Source: SAR202 cluster bacterium bin16 (lineage in GTDB: Bacteria; Chloroflexota; Dehalococcoidia; Lucifugimonadales; Australimonadaceae). From it: a stretch of 64,000 bases of DNA. This document shows positions 40,726 to 50,567 of this stretch, in pieces (within the stretch, counting starts at the first letter, position 1; every line of letters begins with the position of its first letter). The position numbers and the translations under genes were made by a program. The stretch spans positions 1-64,000 of the forward strand of contig MPMJ01000012.1 of the NCBI GenBank assembly GCA_002238425.1, written 5' to 3'. A model generated the notes under the pieces. The model was given only the letters and a program-made list of their open reading frames with translations, was not told where the DNA came from and did no database searches.

Positions 40726-41997
40726 ATGCGTACCTTCCACACCCGCTTCCCAAGCCTCTTCGCCATTGCAGTCCTGCTGCTGCTCACGCTGGCTGCGTGT
40801 GGCGAGCCGGCGCCCGGAGTCGTACAGTTCGAATCACGGGCGACTCCTGAAGGGCCGACAACTCCCACACCGACCCCCACGCCTGCGCCTTCTCCGACGG
40901 TCACACCAACACCGGAAGCGACGGCAACCCCCACGCCTGCACCGACCGACATGCCTACGCCGACACCGACGCTTACCCCGACACCGGAAGGGCCGGGGAT
41001 ACTCACACCCCAACCTGATGTCTCGATCGTAATGCAGATGGAGACCGTCATCAGCGCCGGTGACCGCCATACGTGTGCGCTCCCGCCCGGCGGGACGCCC
41101 GTCTGCTGGGGCAGCGACAGCTTAGGACAGGCGATGCCGATCGACTTCCTCCCGCTGAGGACGATAAGCAGCGGGAACAACCACTCCTGCGGGCTTACGC
41201 AGGAAGGAGCAGCCATCTGCTGGGGCGGCGACGCTTTCGGCCAGATAAACGCTCCCACCGACCAGACATTCCTGGCGCTCAGCAGCGGCGACGAATTCAC
41301 GTGCGCGCTCACATTCGACGGTACTCCGGTCTGTTGGGGCGGTCAGGGAGTCACGCCTCCCGATGGAGAGAAGTTCACCCAGATCAGCAGTGGAGGGCGC
41401 CATGCGTGCGGACTCCGTCTGGATGGCAGTGCGGTCTGTTGGGGAGACGACGCGGACGGCAAGTTGAATCCTCCGGCCGGAGCATACTTCTCCATTGCGA
41501 GCGGCGGAGACCACACCTGCGCGCTTACCGCGCAGGGCACCCCGGTCTGCTGGGGCAGCGATAGCTCCGGTCAACGGACAGGGGCACCGGTGGATGCCAT
41601 GTTCCTCTCCATCAGCAGCGGAGGCTCGCATTCGTGCGGCCTGCGCGGCGACGGGACTGCGGACTGCTGGGGCGACTGGGGCGGCGCCGAAGTCCCGACC
41701 GACGCCTTCTTCCAGATCAGCTGCGGGCGCAACTACTCCTGCGGTACGGTGAACGGAGTCCAGGAGTGCGCCGGTGAAGTGCACACATGCGGTGCAACCT
41801 TCGATGGCACCGTCGTCTGCTGGGGCGACGACAGCGCCGGGCAGTCGACACCGCCTGCGAGCCTGAGCGGTTCAGAGCAACCCGGCGCTGGGACGGACGG
41901 TGAGGCCACGTCAGAGGATGGCGAGGGGTTGGTCGTGGACGGCGAGGTGATACCTCTTCCACCCCCTATACCTGGTGTGCCGCCACCAAACTCCTAG
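40726..41997 (+). CDS. RCC1-repeat surface lipoprotein
   Basis: 423 residues. Signal peptide with lipobox TLAAC, a 60-residue Pro/Thr stalk, then about seven RCC1-like blades of 38 residues. Each blade follows the pattern ISSGxxHTCAL...GxPVCWG, with two Cys per blade that could form a disulfide. The C-terminal tail is Pro/Gly-rich with no anchor. Exported RCC1 proteins of this Cys-paired kind occur in Chloroflexota and myxobacteria; the ligand is unknown. Confidence 0.85.
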   Translation: MRTFHTRFPSLFAIAVLLLLTLAACGEPAPGVVQFESRATPEGPTTPTPTPTPAPSPTVTPTPEATATPTPAPTDMPTPTPTLTPTPEGPGILTPQPDVSIVMQMETVISAGDRHTCALPPGGTPVCWGSDSLGQAMPIDFLPLRTISSGNNHSCGLTQEGAAICWGGDAFGQINAPTDQTFLALSSGDEFTCALTFDGTPVCWGGQGVTPPDGEKFTQISSGGRHACGLRLDGSAVCWGDDADGKLNPPAGAYFSIASGGDHTCALTAQGTPVCWGSDSSGQRTGAPVDAMFLSISSGGSHSCGLRGDGTADCWGDWGGAEVPTDAFFQISCGRNYSCGTVNGVQECAGEVHTCGATFDGTVVCWGDDSAGQSTPPASLSGSEQPGAGTDGEATSEDGEGLVVDGEVIPLPPPIPGVPPPNS

Positions 41998-42008
41998 CCA
42001 GCGTATAG

Positions 42009-43139
42009 CTACTCGCCGCGGAGGCGGGGAATGAACTCCGCCATCTGCGATTCCGCTCCGGACTTCGCGAGCGTCTCGAGGAAGATGTCGTGGATGATGG
42101 GGTCTTCGTCCTCGTACTCGATCTGCGCGCCGCCCTGCTTCACGTCCACGTCGGTGTCGCCTTCCATTGCAACGCCCAAGGAGAAGTAGTACTTCTGGCT
42201 GCCCCAGCGGAATGCGAGGTAGCGCGCGGGAGTCGCTCCGCCGTTGAAGTGCTGGTGGAACCAGCCGTTCGGGGGCACGACGAGCGAGCCGGGCTTCCAG
42301 TCGACGCGCTCCATGCCGTCGTGGGGGCTGCCGTGGGACGGCCAGAGGAGCGAGTAGCCCTCGCCCTTGATGATGATGACGTGCGCGCCGGGACCGTGCC
42401 GGTGCGCCTTCTTGTAGGTGCCGACCGGGAATTGCGAGATGTGCGCGGTCTGGGTCTGGTCAGCGAGCTCGAACTTCATATGCGCGCCGCCCGCGCCGCG
42501 CTCCTTCCACGAATACGTGGTGAAGGTTTCGATGTCCGGCACGAAGTTCGTTTCCCAGGCGTTCGTGCGGCCAGTCGTGGCTGTCCACATCCTGCCCTCT
42601 CCCTGGAACTGCTTCGGGTTGCCGATGCGGTCCTCGAAGACGTAGGGGTTGTTGAAGACGAAGCCCTCGTTGTGGAAGAGGTTCATGGTGATGGGGGCCG
42701 TGGTCACCGCGACGAAGCGGGCAGGCTCCGAGCCGCTGCCGTTCAGGTGCTGGTGCCAGACATTGATAGGGATGGAGAAGACGCTGCCGCGCTTCCATTC
42801 GAAGCTGACGCGGCTGTTGGGGTCGTCTCCGACGAGGGTCGCACCCCGTCCTTCCAATACGTAGATGTTCTTCTCGAAGATGTGCTTCTCCGGTGCCATC
42901 TTGCCGCCCGGCGGTATCTCTGCGACGTAGGCGCCGTTGGTGTCGCCTGCGCCGTCGAGGTTGATGTACGTGCCGAGGCAGTCGAGGCGCGCCCACGGCT
43001 TGACCTCGACGGTACGGAGGTCGTCCACCGCGAAGCCGGTGATGACGGGTATGCCCTCCTTCTCCTGGAAGGCGCGGTAGGCGTCGTACTTGACGATGCG
43101 GTCGAAGTCCGGTCGTGTCTCCGGCGTGGACGTTGTCAT
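42009..43139 (-). CDS. Bicupin protein (cupin-domain dioxygenase-like)
   Basis: 376 residues with two cupin modules. Module 1: PEKHIFEKNIYVLEGRG and NVWHQHLNGSG. Module 2: YKKAHRHGPGAHVIIIKGEGYSLLW and NGWFHQHFNGGATPARY. The layout is like gentisate-type or related bicupin dioxygenases, though exact function is not clear. AGGAGGAG fixes the ATG at 43139; the longer frame runs into the tRNA gene. Confidence 0.8.
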   Translation of the reverse strand: MTTSTPETRPDFDRIVKYDAYRAFQEKEGIPVITGFAVDDLRTVEVKPWARLDCLGTYINLDGAGDTNGAYVAEIPPGGKMAPEKHIFEKNIYVLEGRGATLVGDDPNSRVSFEWKRGSVFSIPINVWHQHLNGSGSEPARFVAVTTAPITMNLFHNEGFVFNNPYVFEDRIGNPKQFQGEGRMWTATTGRTNAWETNFVPDIETFTTYSWKERGAGGAHMKFELADQTQTAHISQFPVGTYKKAHRHGPGAHVIIIKGEGYSLLWPSHGSPHDGMERVDWKPGSLVVPPNGWFHQHFNGGATPARYLAFRWGSQKYYFSLGVAMEGDTDVDVKQGGAQIEYEDEDPIIHDIFLETLAKSGAESQMAEFIPRLRGE

Positions 43140-43195
43140 CGGGCTCCTCCTGCGGGTGACGAGGCTGGTTGGGGATGGAAGTGTGGGGAAGGGAC

Positions 43196-43270
43196 TGGAG
43201 CGGGCGATGGGATTCGAACCCACGGCCCTCTGCTTGGGAAGCAGATGCTCTACCCCTGAGCTACGCCCGC
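43196..43270 (-). tRNA. tRNA-Gly (anticodon CCC)
   Basis: On the minus strand: acceptor GCGGGCG/CGCCCGC, D arm GCTCAGGGGTAGAGC, anticodon stem TCTGC/GCAGA around loop TTCCCAA, T arm GTGGGTTCGAATCCCAT, encoded CCA. Confidence 0.95.
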
Positions 43271-43312
43271 GCCGCGTGAGATTGTAGCGCGGTTCCCGCG
43301 AGTTGGCACGCG

Positions 43313-43810
43313 CTACGGCGAGAGGCGGGACCAGGCGACAGCCATCGCGACACCGACGGCTGCGAGGCGGAACAACCCGCCGATGGAGAGGTCACCAAGC
43401 CCCCCGATCAGGAAAGGGAGTGTGGCAAGCGCCACGCTGCCCAGCGCCATCCACTGGTAGGTGCGTCCCCTGCGGCGGTTGACGGCCCGGCTGACGGCCT
43501 CACCCAGGACATACCCGAGCCCCAGCATGATGAAGAAGGTGAAGAACCCTCCAAAGGGGAGGAGCCGGAACAGGACCTGCAGGGCGATGAATCCTCCCAC
43601 TCCCGCCCCGATGGCTGCCAGAACACCGCGCGTTACGTAACTCACGGAGACGGCGTGGGTCGGCAGCCCGACCGGCGCGCCGCATTCCCTGCAGCGTATG
43701 CCGACCGGGTGCTGGCGCATGCACTCGGTGCAGATGGGCTTCTCGCAGTTGCCGCACCGCAACCCTGTTTCTCGATTGGGGTGCCAGTAGCATGTGGGCA
43801 GTTGCGTCAT
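43313..43810 (-). CDS. B-box zinc-finger membrane protein
   Basis: 165 residues. An N-terminal B-box-type zinc finger (CYWHPNRETGLRCGNCEKPICTEC..., ending GIRCRECGAP) is followed by three to four membrane helices (GVLAAIGAGVGGFIALQVLF, GFFTFFIMLGLGYVLGEAVS, and two near the end). Proteins of this layout are common in Chloroflexota and Actinobacteria; function is not known. The ATG overlaps the plsY stop by 4 bp (ATGA). Confidence 0.82.
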   Translation of the reverse strand: MTQLPTCYWHPNRETGLRCGNCEKPICTECMRQHPVGIRCRECGAPVGLPTHAVSVSYVTRGVLAAIGAGVGGFIALQVLFRLLPFGGFFTFFIMLGLGYVLGEAVSRAVNRRRGRTYQWMALGSVALATLPFLIGGLGDLSIGGLFRLAAVGVAMAVAWSRLSP

Positions 43811-44487
43811 TCCGCCTCCGATTGCGGCGTGTTGCGCTGGACCCAGGCGTCGTGGTCCGCGATGTCGCGGTCGTACATGAGCCGGTTGAAGAGCAGTTGC
43901 GGCAGCGGAACGTCGGAGCCGCGCAGCGAGTTCGACGCGAGGCGCTTGACGACGGTGACGAGCAGCAGCCCGGTCATCAGTAGAACCACCGCAGACGGTC
44001 TCTGAAAGTAGAGCGCAACGAGTGGAAGGGAAACGAACCCCAACAGCACCCAGACGCCGGATGCCTTGGTGAACTGCCACCCGGCGCTGGTGATGACGAT
44101 GAAGAAGGCGAGTTCCAGACGCCCCAAAGCCAGGAGCGCCCCGACCGATGGCGCCACCCCCCTGCCGCCCTTGAAGCCGAGGGATACCGGCCAGTTGTGG
44201 CCTATCACGGCGAGCAGCCCAGCGGCGGCCTGCACCTCGATCTCCAGGCCGAGCGTACGGGCGAGGTACACGGGAGTGAGCCCTTTCACGAAGAGGTCGA
44301 AGATGCCGACGGGCAGGATCCAGAAGCGTCCGACGTTGTAGTAGACGTTCGATGCGCCGATGGTGCCGCTGCCGACCTTGCGGAGGTCTATGCCCTTGAC
44401 GAGGCGGGCGACGATCCAGGCGGCAGGCACAGAGCCCAGCAGGTACGCGTAGAGAAGTACCAGCGCAATCTGTAAGGAATCGTCCAT
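43807..44487 (-). CDS. plsY: Glycerol-3-phosphate acyltransferase PlsY
   Basis: Membrane acyltransferase that transfers acyl from acyl-phosphate to glycerol-3-phosphate. 226 residues with six to seven helices. Motifs: [35 protein letters not shown] and [18 protein letters not shown]. It is slightly longer than usual, with a C-terminal tail ([20 protein letters not shown]). It lies 13 bp after the PHP gene, in one transcript with the B-box gene. No plsX is nearby. Confidence 0.9.
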   Translation of the reverse strand: MDDSLQIALVLLYAYLLGSVPAAWIVARLVKGIDLRKVGSGTIGASNVYYNVGRFWILPVGIFDLFVKGLTPVYLARTLGLEIEVQAAAGLLAVIGHNWPVSLGFKGGRGVAPSVGALLALGRLELAFFIVITSAGWQFTKASGVWVLLGFVSLPLVALYFQRPSAVVLLMTGLLLVTVVKRLASNSLRGSDVPLPQLLFNRLMYDRDIADHDAWVQRNTPQSEAE

Positions 44488-44499
44488 CGAAAGAGGCCC

Positions 44500-45336
44500 T
44501 TATCCCGCTCCGGCGAGGCGCTCAAGCGCTTCGAACACTTCCGGGGGCGGGCCGTCCGTTCCGGGGAGCGCCTCGTTCTCGTTGCCCATCGCATGATAAT
44601 CGCTCCCGCCGCAGGGCAGGAGCCCGTAGCGCTCGGCGAGGTCGAGCAGGATGCGTTGCTCCTCTGTGTTGTAGTTCGCGTAGTGCACTTCGAGTCCCAC
44701 GATGCCCATGTCAGGCAGCCGGGGAACGAGCGTTTCGTACTCCTCGACGTAGAGCGGGTGCGCGAGGACTGCCGCGCCGCCTGCGCTCCGTATCGTGCGT
44801 GCGGCGTCTTCCAGCGTCACGCCTGAACGGCCAACGAACGCGGCGCCGCCGTTGTTCAGCAGGCCGTTGAAAGCATCCTTGTATGCCGCGAGATAGCCCC
44901 GCTCCACCATCGCGTGCGCGATGTGGGGACGCCCGATGCTCGCGCCGTCCGCGAGCTCCTGGACGCGCTCCCAGTTGAGCGGATAGCCGAGTTTGGCGAG
45001 GTTATCGAGCATCCGCACCCCCCGCTCCTCCCGCTCTTCGCGGAGGGCGGTGAGCTGCCGCTGCAAGGCGGCGTCGGTGCGGTCCACGAAGTAGCCGAGC
45101 AGGTGCACGTCCGAGTTCTCCGTCGTGGGGTGCGAGGCGCTGATCTCGATACCGGGGACGATACGCAGCGCGGGATGAGCGTCGGCGGCGGCGATGGCCT
45201 CGTCCAGTCCTTCGGTGGAGTCGTGGTCGGTGAGCGCAGCGACGTTTACCTCCCGATGGGCGAGGACTCCTACGAGTTCGGTGGGCGTCAGGTGTCCATC
45301 CGAGCGCGTGGAGTGCATGTGGAGGTCAATCTTCAT
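44500..45336 (-). CDS. PHP-domain phosphoesterase
   Basis: 278 residues. The N-terminus MKIDLHMHSTRSDGHLTPTE gives the HxH motif; further metal residues occur in LTDHDSTEGL, VPGIEISAS, AVLAHPLYVEEY and CGGSDYHAM. It is like the 3',5'-nucleoside bisphosphate phosphatase (RnmAB/YciV) group. The ATG at 45336 is the clear domain start; a longer frame to 45387 runs through the hairpin. It lies downstream of RNase Y on the same strand, compatible with an RNA-degradation role. Confidence 0.85.
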   Translation of the reverse strand: MKIDLHMHSTRSDGHLTPTELVGVLAHREVNVAALTDHDSTEGLDEAIAAADAHPALRIVPGIEISASHPTTENSDVHLLGYFVDRTDAALQRQLTALREEREERGVRMLDNLAKLGYPLNWERVQELADGASIGRPHIAHAMVERGYLAAYKDAFNGLLNNGGAAFVGRSGVTLEDAARTIRSAGGAAVLAHPLYVEEYETLVPRLPDMGIVGLEVHYANYNTEEQRILLDLAERYGLLPCGGSDYHAMGNENEALPGTDGPPPEVFEALERLAGAG

Positions 45337-45350
45337 TGCTTGCCGGGCGG

Positions 45351-45382
45351 GCTGCCCGCACTCCGATTCGAGTACGGGCAGC
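45351..45382. repeat. Intergenic hairpin, CTGCCCGYACTC family
   Basis: GCTGCCCGCACTC / GAGTACGGGCAGC: 13-bp stem with one mismatch and loop CGATTC, between rny and the PHP gene. The 3' arm resembles the GAGTGCGGGCAG segment at 12784 and 14609, suggesting one dispersed repeat family. Confidence 0.55.
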
Positions 45383-45396
45383 TGCATCCGTCCGTC

Positions 45397-46912
45397 CTAG
45401 TGGGCGACCTCGGTAGCCCTCGTCTCGCGCACGACGGTGACGACGATCTCGCCCGGGTAGACGAGGTTCTCCTCGATCTTGCGGACGACCTTGCGCGCGA
45501 GGTTGGAGGCCGCGACGTCGTCTATCGAGTCCGGTTCGACGAGGATGCGCACCTCGCGTCCCGCTTGTATGGCGTACGACTTCTGCACGCCGTCGAAGCT
45601 GTTGGCGACGTCTTCAAGAGCTTCCAGCCGCTTGAGGTAGAGCTCGACGGTGTCGCGGCGGGGGGCGGATGGCGTCGGCCGCTGCGACGACGAAAGCCTC
45701 GACGGAGCCCCTGTCGTCGTCGTGGTGCTCGTTGATAGCGGCGGTCACCCCGGGCGTGAGGGAGTAACGCCGGGCAACCTCCTCACCGAGCTCGATGTGC
45801 GTGCCCTCGAACTCGTGGGTGAGGGCCTTGCCGATGTCGTGGAGCAGCCCACCGGCCTTGGATGTCTGGACGTCCGCTTCTATCTCTCCGGCGATCAGCC
45901 CCGCGATGCGCGAGACCTCAACGGAGTGCTGCAGGACGTTCTCTCCGTAGCTGTAGCGGTACTGGAGCCTGCCGAGGAGCTTGATGAGCTCGGGGTTCAG
46001 CCCCCGGACGCCTGCGTCCAGCACGGCCTGTTCGCCCGAGCGGGCGATCGAGTCGTCAACTTCTTTCTGGGCCTTGTTCACCGATTCCTCGATGCGCGCG
46101 GGGTGGATGCGCCCGTCGGAGATGAGGTTCGTGAGCGCGACCTTCGCCACCTCGCGGCGGATGGGGTCGAAGCAGGAAACCGTCACTGCCTCCGGCGTGT
46201 CGTCGATGATGAGGTCGACGCCTGTGGCGGCTTCGATGGCGCGGATGTTGCGTCCCTCGCGTCCGATGAGGCGGCCCTTCATCTCGTCGTTCGGCAGCGC
46301 CACCTGGGAGGTGGTGGACTCGTTGACCACGTCTGACGCAAGACGCTGGATGGAGAGGGCGATGGTCTTCTTCGCCTTCTCGTCCACTTCGTTCAGCATC
46401 TTCTGCTCGAGGGCGTAGTAGCGCTTGGCGAGCTCGTGCTCGGCCTCGTCCTCGGCGGCCTGCATGATCTGGGACTTCGCTTCCTGCACGCTGAGGTTCG
46501 CGACCTGTTCGAGCTTGACGGCCTGCTCAGCCTTGAGTGCTTCCGCCTCTTCGTACTGGTGCTCGACGTCCTGTTCGCGGTCGGCCACGCGCTGCTCGCG
46601 CAGTTCCAGTCCCTCCTGGCGGCTGTCGAGGTTCTCACTGCGGCTGGCGAGACGGTTCTCCGCTCGCTGCACCTCGCGCCGTCTGTCGCGGAGTTCGGCC
46701 TCGGCCTCCTGCTTCGCTTTGAGTGCTTCTTCCTGGGCCTCCAGCAGGGCGCGTTTCTTCTCTTCCTCAGCGGTTGCGAGTATGCGAGCGGCCTCGTCCT
46801 GGGCTGCCCCCATGCGCCTGCTCCGTCCCATGCTCCGGACGAGCAAGGCCACTACGACACCGATAATCAGTCCGGCTACTGCTCCTGCGATACCGATGAT
46901 CAACGCTTCCAT
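45397..46912 (-). CDS. rny: Ribonuclease Y, frameshifted in this sequence
   Basis: Membrane-anchored endoribonuclease of mRNA decay. N-terminal TM ([21 protein letters not shown]), coiled coil (about 35-190), KH domain ([19 protein letters not shown]) and HD domain ([16 protein letters not shown]358/D359). Reading breaks near 45655-45675 within a C/G run: upstream frame ends [15 protein letters not shown], while the expected C-terminus ([39 protein letters not shown]) continues in another frame to 45397. About a dozen nucleotides also seem to be missing. Most likely a sequence error or a recent mutation, since the rest is intact. Confidence 0.82.
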
Positions 46913-47176
46913 GAGCGTCTCCTTTCGGGCTCGACCTGCGCGCGTGTCCCCGCCGAGGAGGACCGGACAGGCCGGCCGTGGCTATAGACAGACGACGGTT
47001 CCCCGGGTCCGGGAGCGGCAGCGAAGCGAGTACGCCAAGACCGCCCAGCGGCGCGCAGGCCGCTGGCGCGAGAGAGCGGGTGTGGTGCCCGCCGGTTTGC
47101 GCGTTGGTGAAGCGCACGTTATCTGCCACCGCCGTCCTTCATCTCCGGCGAGTGGCAGCCAGAAAGACGATGCCGG
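46913..47176. other. Intergenic region between recA and rny
   Basis: 264 bp with no supported gene. A recX gene often follows recA; none is seen. Confidence 0.5.
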
Positions 47177-48226
47177 CTATCCGGTCGCCGGGGCCGTCGC
47201 TTGGAGCTCGGCCTCGGGAACCGGAGCCTCACTGTGTCCGTTCGCGGCGTCGATGCCGCGAACCTTCGCCTCGATCTGCTCGGCGATATCCGGGTTGCTG
47301 CGGAGGAACGTCTTGGCGTTCTCCCGGCCCTGCCCCAGGCGTGTCTCGTTGTACGAGTAGTTCGCCCCGGACTTCCGGACGATCCCCATCTCCACACCGA
47401 GGTCGAGGAGGTCTCCCTCCTTGCTGATGCCTATCTTGAACATGATGTCGAACTCGGCCTGCCTGAAGGGCGGGGCGACCTTGTTCTTGACGACTTTCGC
47501 CCTGACCCGTGAACCGACAGGGTCCGTCCCCTGCTTGATCGTTTCGACACGCCGCAGGTCTATGCGGACGGAGCTGTAGAACTTGAGCGCCCTGCCTCCT
47601 GGAGTGACTTCCGGGCTCCCGAAGAAGACTCCCACCTTTTCCCGCAGCTGGTTCACGAAGACGACCGCGGTGTGGGAGGTGTTGGTGGCGGCAGTGAGCT
47701 TGCGCAGTGCCTGCGACATCAGCCGCGCCTGCAGCCCGACGTGGGTGTCGCCCATGTCGCCTTCGAGTTCTGCCCGGGGCACGAGAGCGGCGACGCTGTC
47801 CACGACGACAACGTCCACGGCGCCGCTGCGCACGAGGTACTCGACGATCTCCAGGGCCTGCTCGCCGGAGTCAGGCTGCGAGATGAGGAGCGAGTCCACC
47901 TGCACGCCGCACTGTGCGGCGTAGGTGGGGTCCAGTGCGTGCTCAGCGTCTATGTAGGCGGCGGTGCCGCCGCGACGCTGCGCTTCTGCGACGATGTGGC
48001 TGCAGAGCGTGGATTTGCCCGCGGACTCCGTCCCGAATACCTCGGTGACCCGCCCTCTGGGGATCCCTCCTATACCCAGGGCCATATCCAGCGAGATGGA
48101 GCCTGTGGGGATGGCTTCCACATGCAGGCTGTGGGCTGCTTCGCCCAGCCGCATGATCGCCCCGTGCCCAAACTGCCGTTCTATCTGCCCGAGAGCCAGT
48201 GCCAGCGCTTGTTCCTTGTCAGACAT
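47177..48226 (-). CDS. recA: RecA recombinase
   Basis: Homologous recombination ATPase. Walker [11 protein letters not shown] (64-73) differs slightly from the usual [72 protein letters not shown] and the DNA-binding loop are intact. Length is 349 residues. ATG 48226 is preferred over 48256 because [20 protein letters not shown] is the standard start. No SOS box is recognised upstream. Confidence 0.95.
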   Translation of the reverse strand: MSDKEQALALALGQIERQFGHGAIMRLGEAAHSLHVEAIPTGSISLDMALGIGGIPRGRVTEVFGTESAGKSTLCSHIVAEAQRRGGTAAYIDAEHALDPTYAAQCGVQVDSLLISQPDSGEQALEIVEYLVRSGAVDVVVVDSVAALVPRAELEGDMGDTHVGLQARLMSQALRKLTAATNTSHTAVVFVNQLREKVGVFFGSPEVTPGGRALKFYSSVRIDLRRVETIKQGTDPVGSRVRAKVVKNKVAPPFRQAEFDIMFKIGISKEGDLLDLGVEMGIVRKSGANYSYNETRLGQGRENAKTFLRSNPDIAEQIEAKVRGIDAANGHSEAPVPEAELQATAPATG

Positions 48227-48415
48227 GTCCTTTTGGCCTCGTCTCCTGGCTGCCACATGCCAGTGTTTTCATCGTATCACACCCACTATCGCGGGCTGCG
48301 TGGCGGTTGCTGACGAGTTTGCCATGCATATGGTGCAACCGCGCAATAGGCCCGTGTCACAAATCCGGAATCCCGTAAAACCGGATGCCTGCAGAGGCGT
48401 ACGCGGAGTTGAGGC

Positions 48416-50203
48416 TCAGGAGGGGCGGTAGCGGTTGACGATGGGGAGGCGGCGGTCCCGTCCGAAGTTGCGGCGCGTGATCTTGACGCCGGGGGGCGCC
48501 TGGCGGCGCTTGTACTCGCTACGGTCGACGAGGCGCACGGTGAGTTCGACGGCGTCCCGGGGCATCCCGGCGGCGAGCATCTCGTCGAAGCTGCGGTCGT
48601 CCTCGACGTAGGCCTGGATGATGGGGTCGAGCACGTCGTAGGGGGGCAGGGAGTCCTCGTCCTTCTGGTCGGGGCGGAGCTCGGCGGTCGGCGGTCGGAC
48701 GATGATGGATTCGGGGATGACCTCGCGCCCCTCCATCACGTTGCGGTGGCGGGCGAGTTGCTGCACGAGCGTCTTGGGCACGTCCTTGATGACGGCGAAC
48801 CCGCCCGCCATATCGCCGTAGAGGGTGGCGTAGCCGGTGGCCATCTCGCTCTTGTTTCCGGTGGTGAGGACGATCCAGCCGAACTTGTTGGACGCCGCCA
48901 TGAGCAGGTTGCCCCGGATGCGGGCCTGCAGGTTCTCCTCCGTCGTATCCGGCTCCTTGCCTGCGAACTCGTCGGCGAGCGTTTCGAGGAACTCGTCGAA
49001 GATGGGGCGTATGGGCAGCGATACGAGCCGGACGCCGAGGTTGTCGGCGAGCGCCTTCGAGTCGTCCCAGGACTGGCCGGACGTGTACTGCGACGGCATG
49101 AAGAACGTAGTGACGCGCTCCGGGCCGAGCGCGTCGGCGGCGATGGCGGTGGTGAGAGCGGAGTCGATGCCGCCGGAGAGGCCGATTACCGCGCCTCTGA
49201 AGCCGCTCTTGAGGACGTAGTCCCGGGTGCCGGTGACGAGGGCGTTGTAGACCTCCGTGAGGGGGTGCAGTTCATCCGCGACGGACGGGGCGAGCGGTTC
49301 GCGGGGCGTCGCGTCGCCTGCGCCGGAGAGGAAGTAGCGTCGCGGTTCGCCGATGGTGTCGAGGCCTGGCCTGGAGAGAGGCCCCTCGGGGTCGAGAGAG
49401 CCGACCTCGTCGGCGTCCACGTCCACGAGCAGCAGGGACTCCTCGAACTGCGGAGCGCGCGCGATGAGTTCGCCGCTCGGGTCGAAGACGAGGCTCTGAC
49501 CGTCGAAGACGAGCTCGTCCTGCCCGCCGATGAGGTTGACGTACGCGATGAAGCAGCCGTGCTCGCGGGCGCGGCGGGAGAGCATCGCGCTGCGCTGGTC
49601 GTAGCGTCCCTGGTGGTACGGTGAGCCGTTGATGGTGAGGACGACTTCCGCGCCCGCGAGCCGCTGCACTGTAGCAGGGCCGGTGTCGTACCAGATGTCC
49701 TCACAGACATTGACGCCCGTCTGCACGCCGTTGATCTCGAAGACGGGGCACTCGTTGCCGCGGGCGAAGTAGCGCTCCTCGTCGAACACGCCGTGGTTGG
49801 GGAGGAGGATCTTGCGGTAGATGGCGGCGACGCTGCCATCGTGGAGGACGGCTGCGCCGTTGTAGATGCGGCCCTCCATCTGGTCAGGGTAGAGGGCCGC
49901 GCCCAGGTGGAAAGGTTCGCCGTCGACGAATTCAGGGACGCCAACGACGATGGTGATGCCGTGTGCGGCTTCGGCGATGCGGTCCAGTTGGGTCCGGGCG
50001 TCGAGGAGGAACTGGCGCTTGAAGAGGAGGTCCTCCGGCGGATAGCCGGTGAGGGCCAGCTCAGGGAAGGCGACGAGGTCGGCCTGCTGTTCCCTGGCCT
50101 GATCGACGAGCGCAAGCATCCGCTCGGCGTTGCCTTGCAGGTCGCCGACGGTGGCGTTCATCTGGCCGAGGGCTATGCGGATGGGCCTCACGAGTCGCCC
50201 CAC
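48416..50203 (-). CDS. nadE: Glutamine-dependent NAD+ synthetase
   Basis: 595 residues in two domains. The N-terminal nitrilase-type amidase has the Glu-Lys-Cys triad E48 (VAFPELAL), K131 (YRKILLPNHGVFDE) and C167 (VNVCEDIWY) and releases ammonia from glutamine. The C-terminal NAD synthetase has the PP-loop SGGIDSAL (343-350) and TGNKSEMATGYATLYGD. It converts deamido-NAD to NAD. The start is GTG at 50203; a few alternative GTGs lie just inside. Confidence 0.93.
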   Translation of the reverse strand: MGRLVRPIRIALGQMNATVGDLQGNAERMLALVDQAREQQADLVAFPELALTGYPPEDLLFKRQFLLDARTQLDRIAEAAHGITIVVGVPEFVDGEPFHLGAALYPDQMEGRIYNGAAVLHDGSVAAIYRKILLPNHGVFDEERYFARGNECPVFEINGVQTGVNVCEDIWYDTGPATVQRLAGAEVVLTINGSPYHQGRYDQRSAMLSRRAREHGCFIAYVNLIGGQDELVFDGQSLVFDPSGELIARAPQFEESLLLVDVDADEVGSLDPEGPLSRPGLDTIGEPRRYFLSGAGDATPREPLAPSVADELHPLTEVYNALVTGTRDYVLKSGFRGAVIGLSGGIDSALTTAIAADALGPERVTTFFMPSQYTSGQSWDDSKALADNLGVRLVSLPIRPIFDEFLETLADEFAGKEPDTTEENLQARIRGNLLMAASNKFGWIVLTTGNKSEMATGYATLYGDMAGGFAVIKDVPKTLVQQLARHRNVMEGREVIPESIIVRPPTAELRPDQKDEDSLPPYDVLDPIIQAYVEDDRSFDEMLAAGMPRDAVELTVRLVDRSEYKRRQAPPGVKITRRNFGRDRRLPIVNRYRPS

Positions 50204-50278
50204 AGTGCAGATTTCAGGTAACGGGGGCTGGGCGCTGGCTGCTCAGAGCTGCCAGCGCGTGCAGGCTCGGCGGAAGGG

Positions 50279-50464
50279 CTACATTCCTGAGCGGCGGCGC
50301 CGCCTTGCGGAACGGCGGGCCGCGATGCGGGCCTTCTCTCCCTTGGAGCGGAAGAAGCGCCGGTCCTTGTGGGCCTTGAGGATGCCGTTGCGGGTGACTG
50401 CCGCACGGAACCGCGATACGATCGCCTCAGGCGGTTCCCCGTCTCTCATCTCAACGAATGCCAT
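50279..50464 (-). CDS. rpsU: Small ribosomal subunit protein bS21
   Basis: 61 residues, very basic. The N-terminal VEMRDGEPPEAIVSRFRAAV helix, the KDRRFFRSKGEKARIA region and the Arg/Lys-rich C-terminal tail follow the S21 pattern. The sequence is diverged from the usual form, so the call rests on size, charge pattern and helix layout. It diverges from the fmdB-like gene across the palindromic promoter region. Confidence 0.75.
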   Translation of the reverse strand: MAFVEMRDGEPPEAIVSRFRAAVTRNGILKAHKDRRFFRSKGEKARIAARRSARRRRRSGM

Positions 50465-50537
50465 GGATGCTCCGTGCGCATGCTTCGCGCAGGAGCGATG
50501 CTAGCATAGCGTCACGCTCACCGGCAAGGCGGCTCGA

Positions 50538-50566
50538 TTGACAACGCGCATGCGTGCGGGTATGTT
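50538..50566 (+). promoter_or_regulatory. Promoter of the fmdB-like/dtd operon
   Basis: TTGACA (50538-50543, perfect), 17-bp spacer, TATGTT (50561-50566). One of the clearest promoters in the window. Confidence 0.7.
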
Positions 50567-50567
50567 G

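Noticed and set aside
46767-47129. Possible recX-like or small gene after recA
   Set aside because: The frame overlaps the start of rny and its translation is low-complexity; no RecX features.
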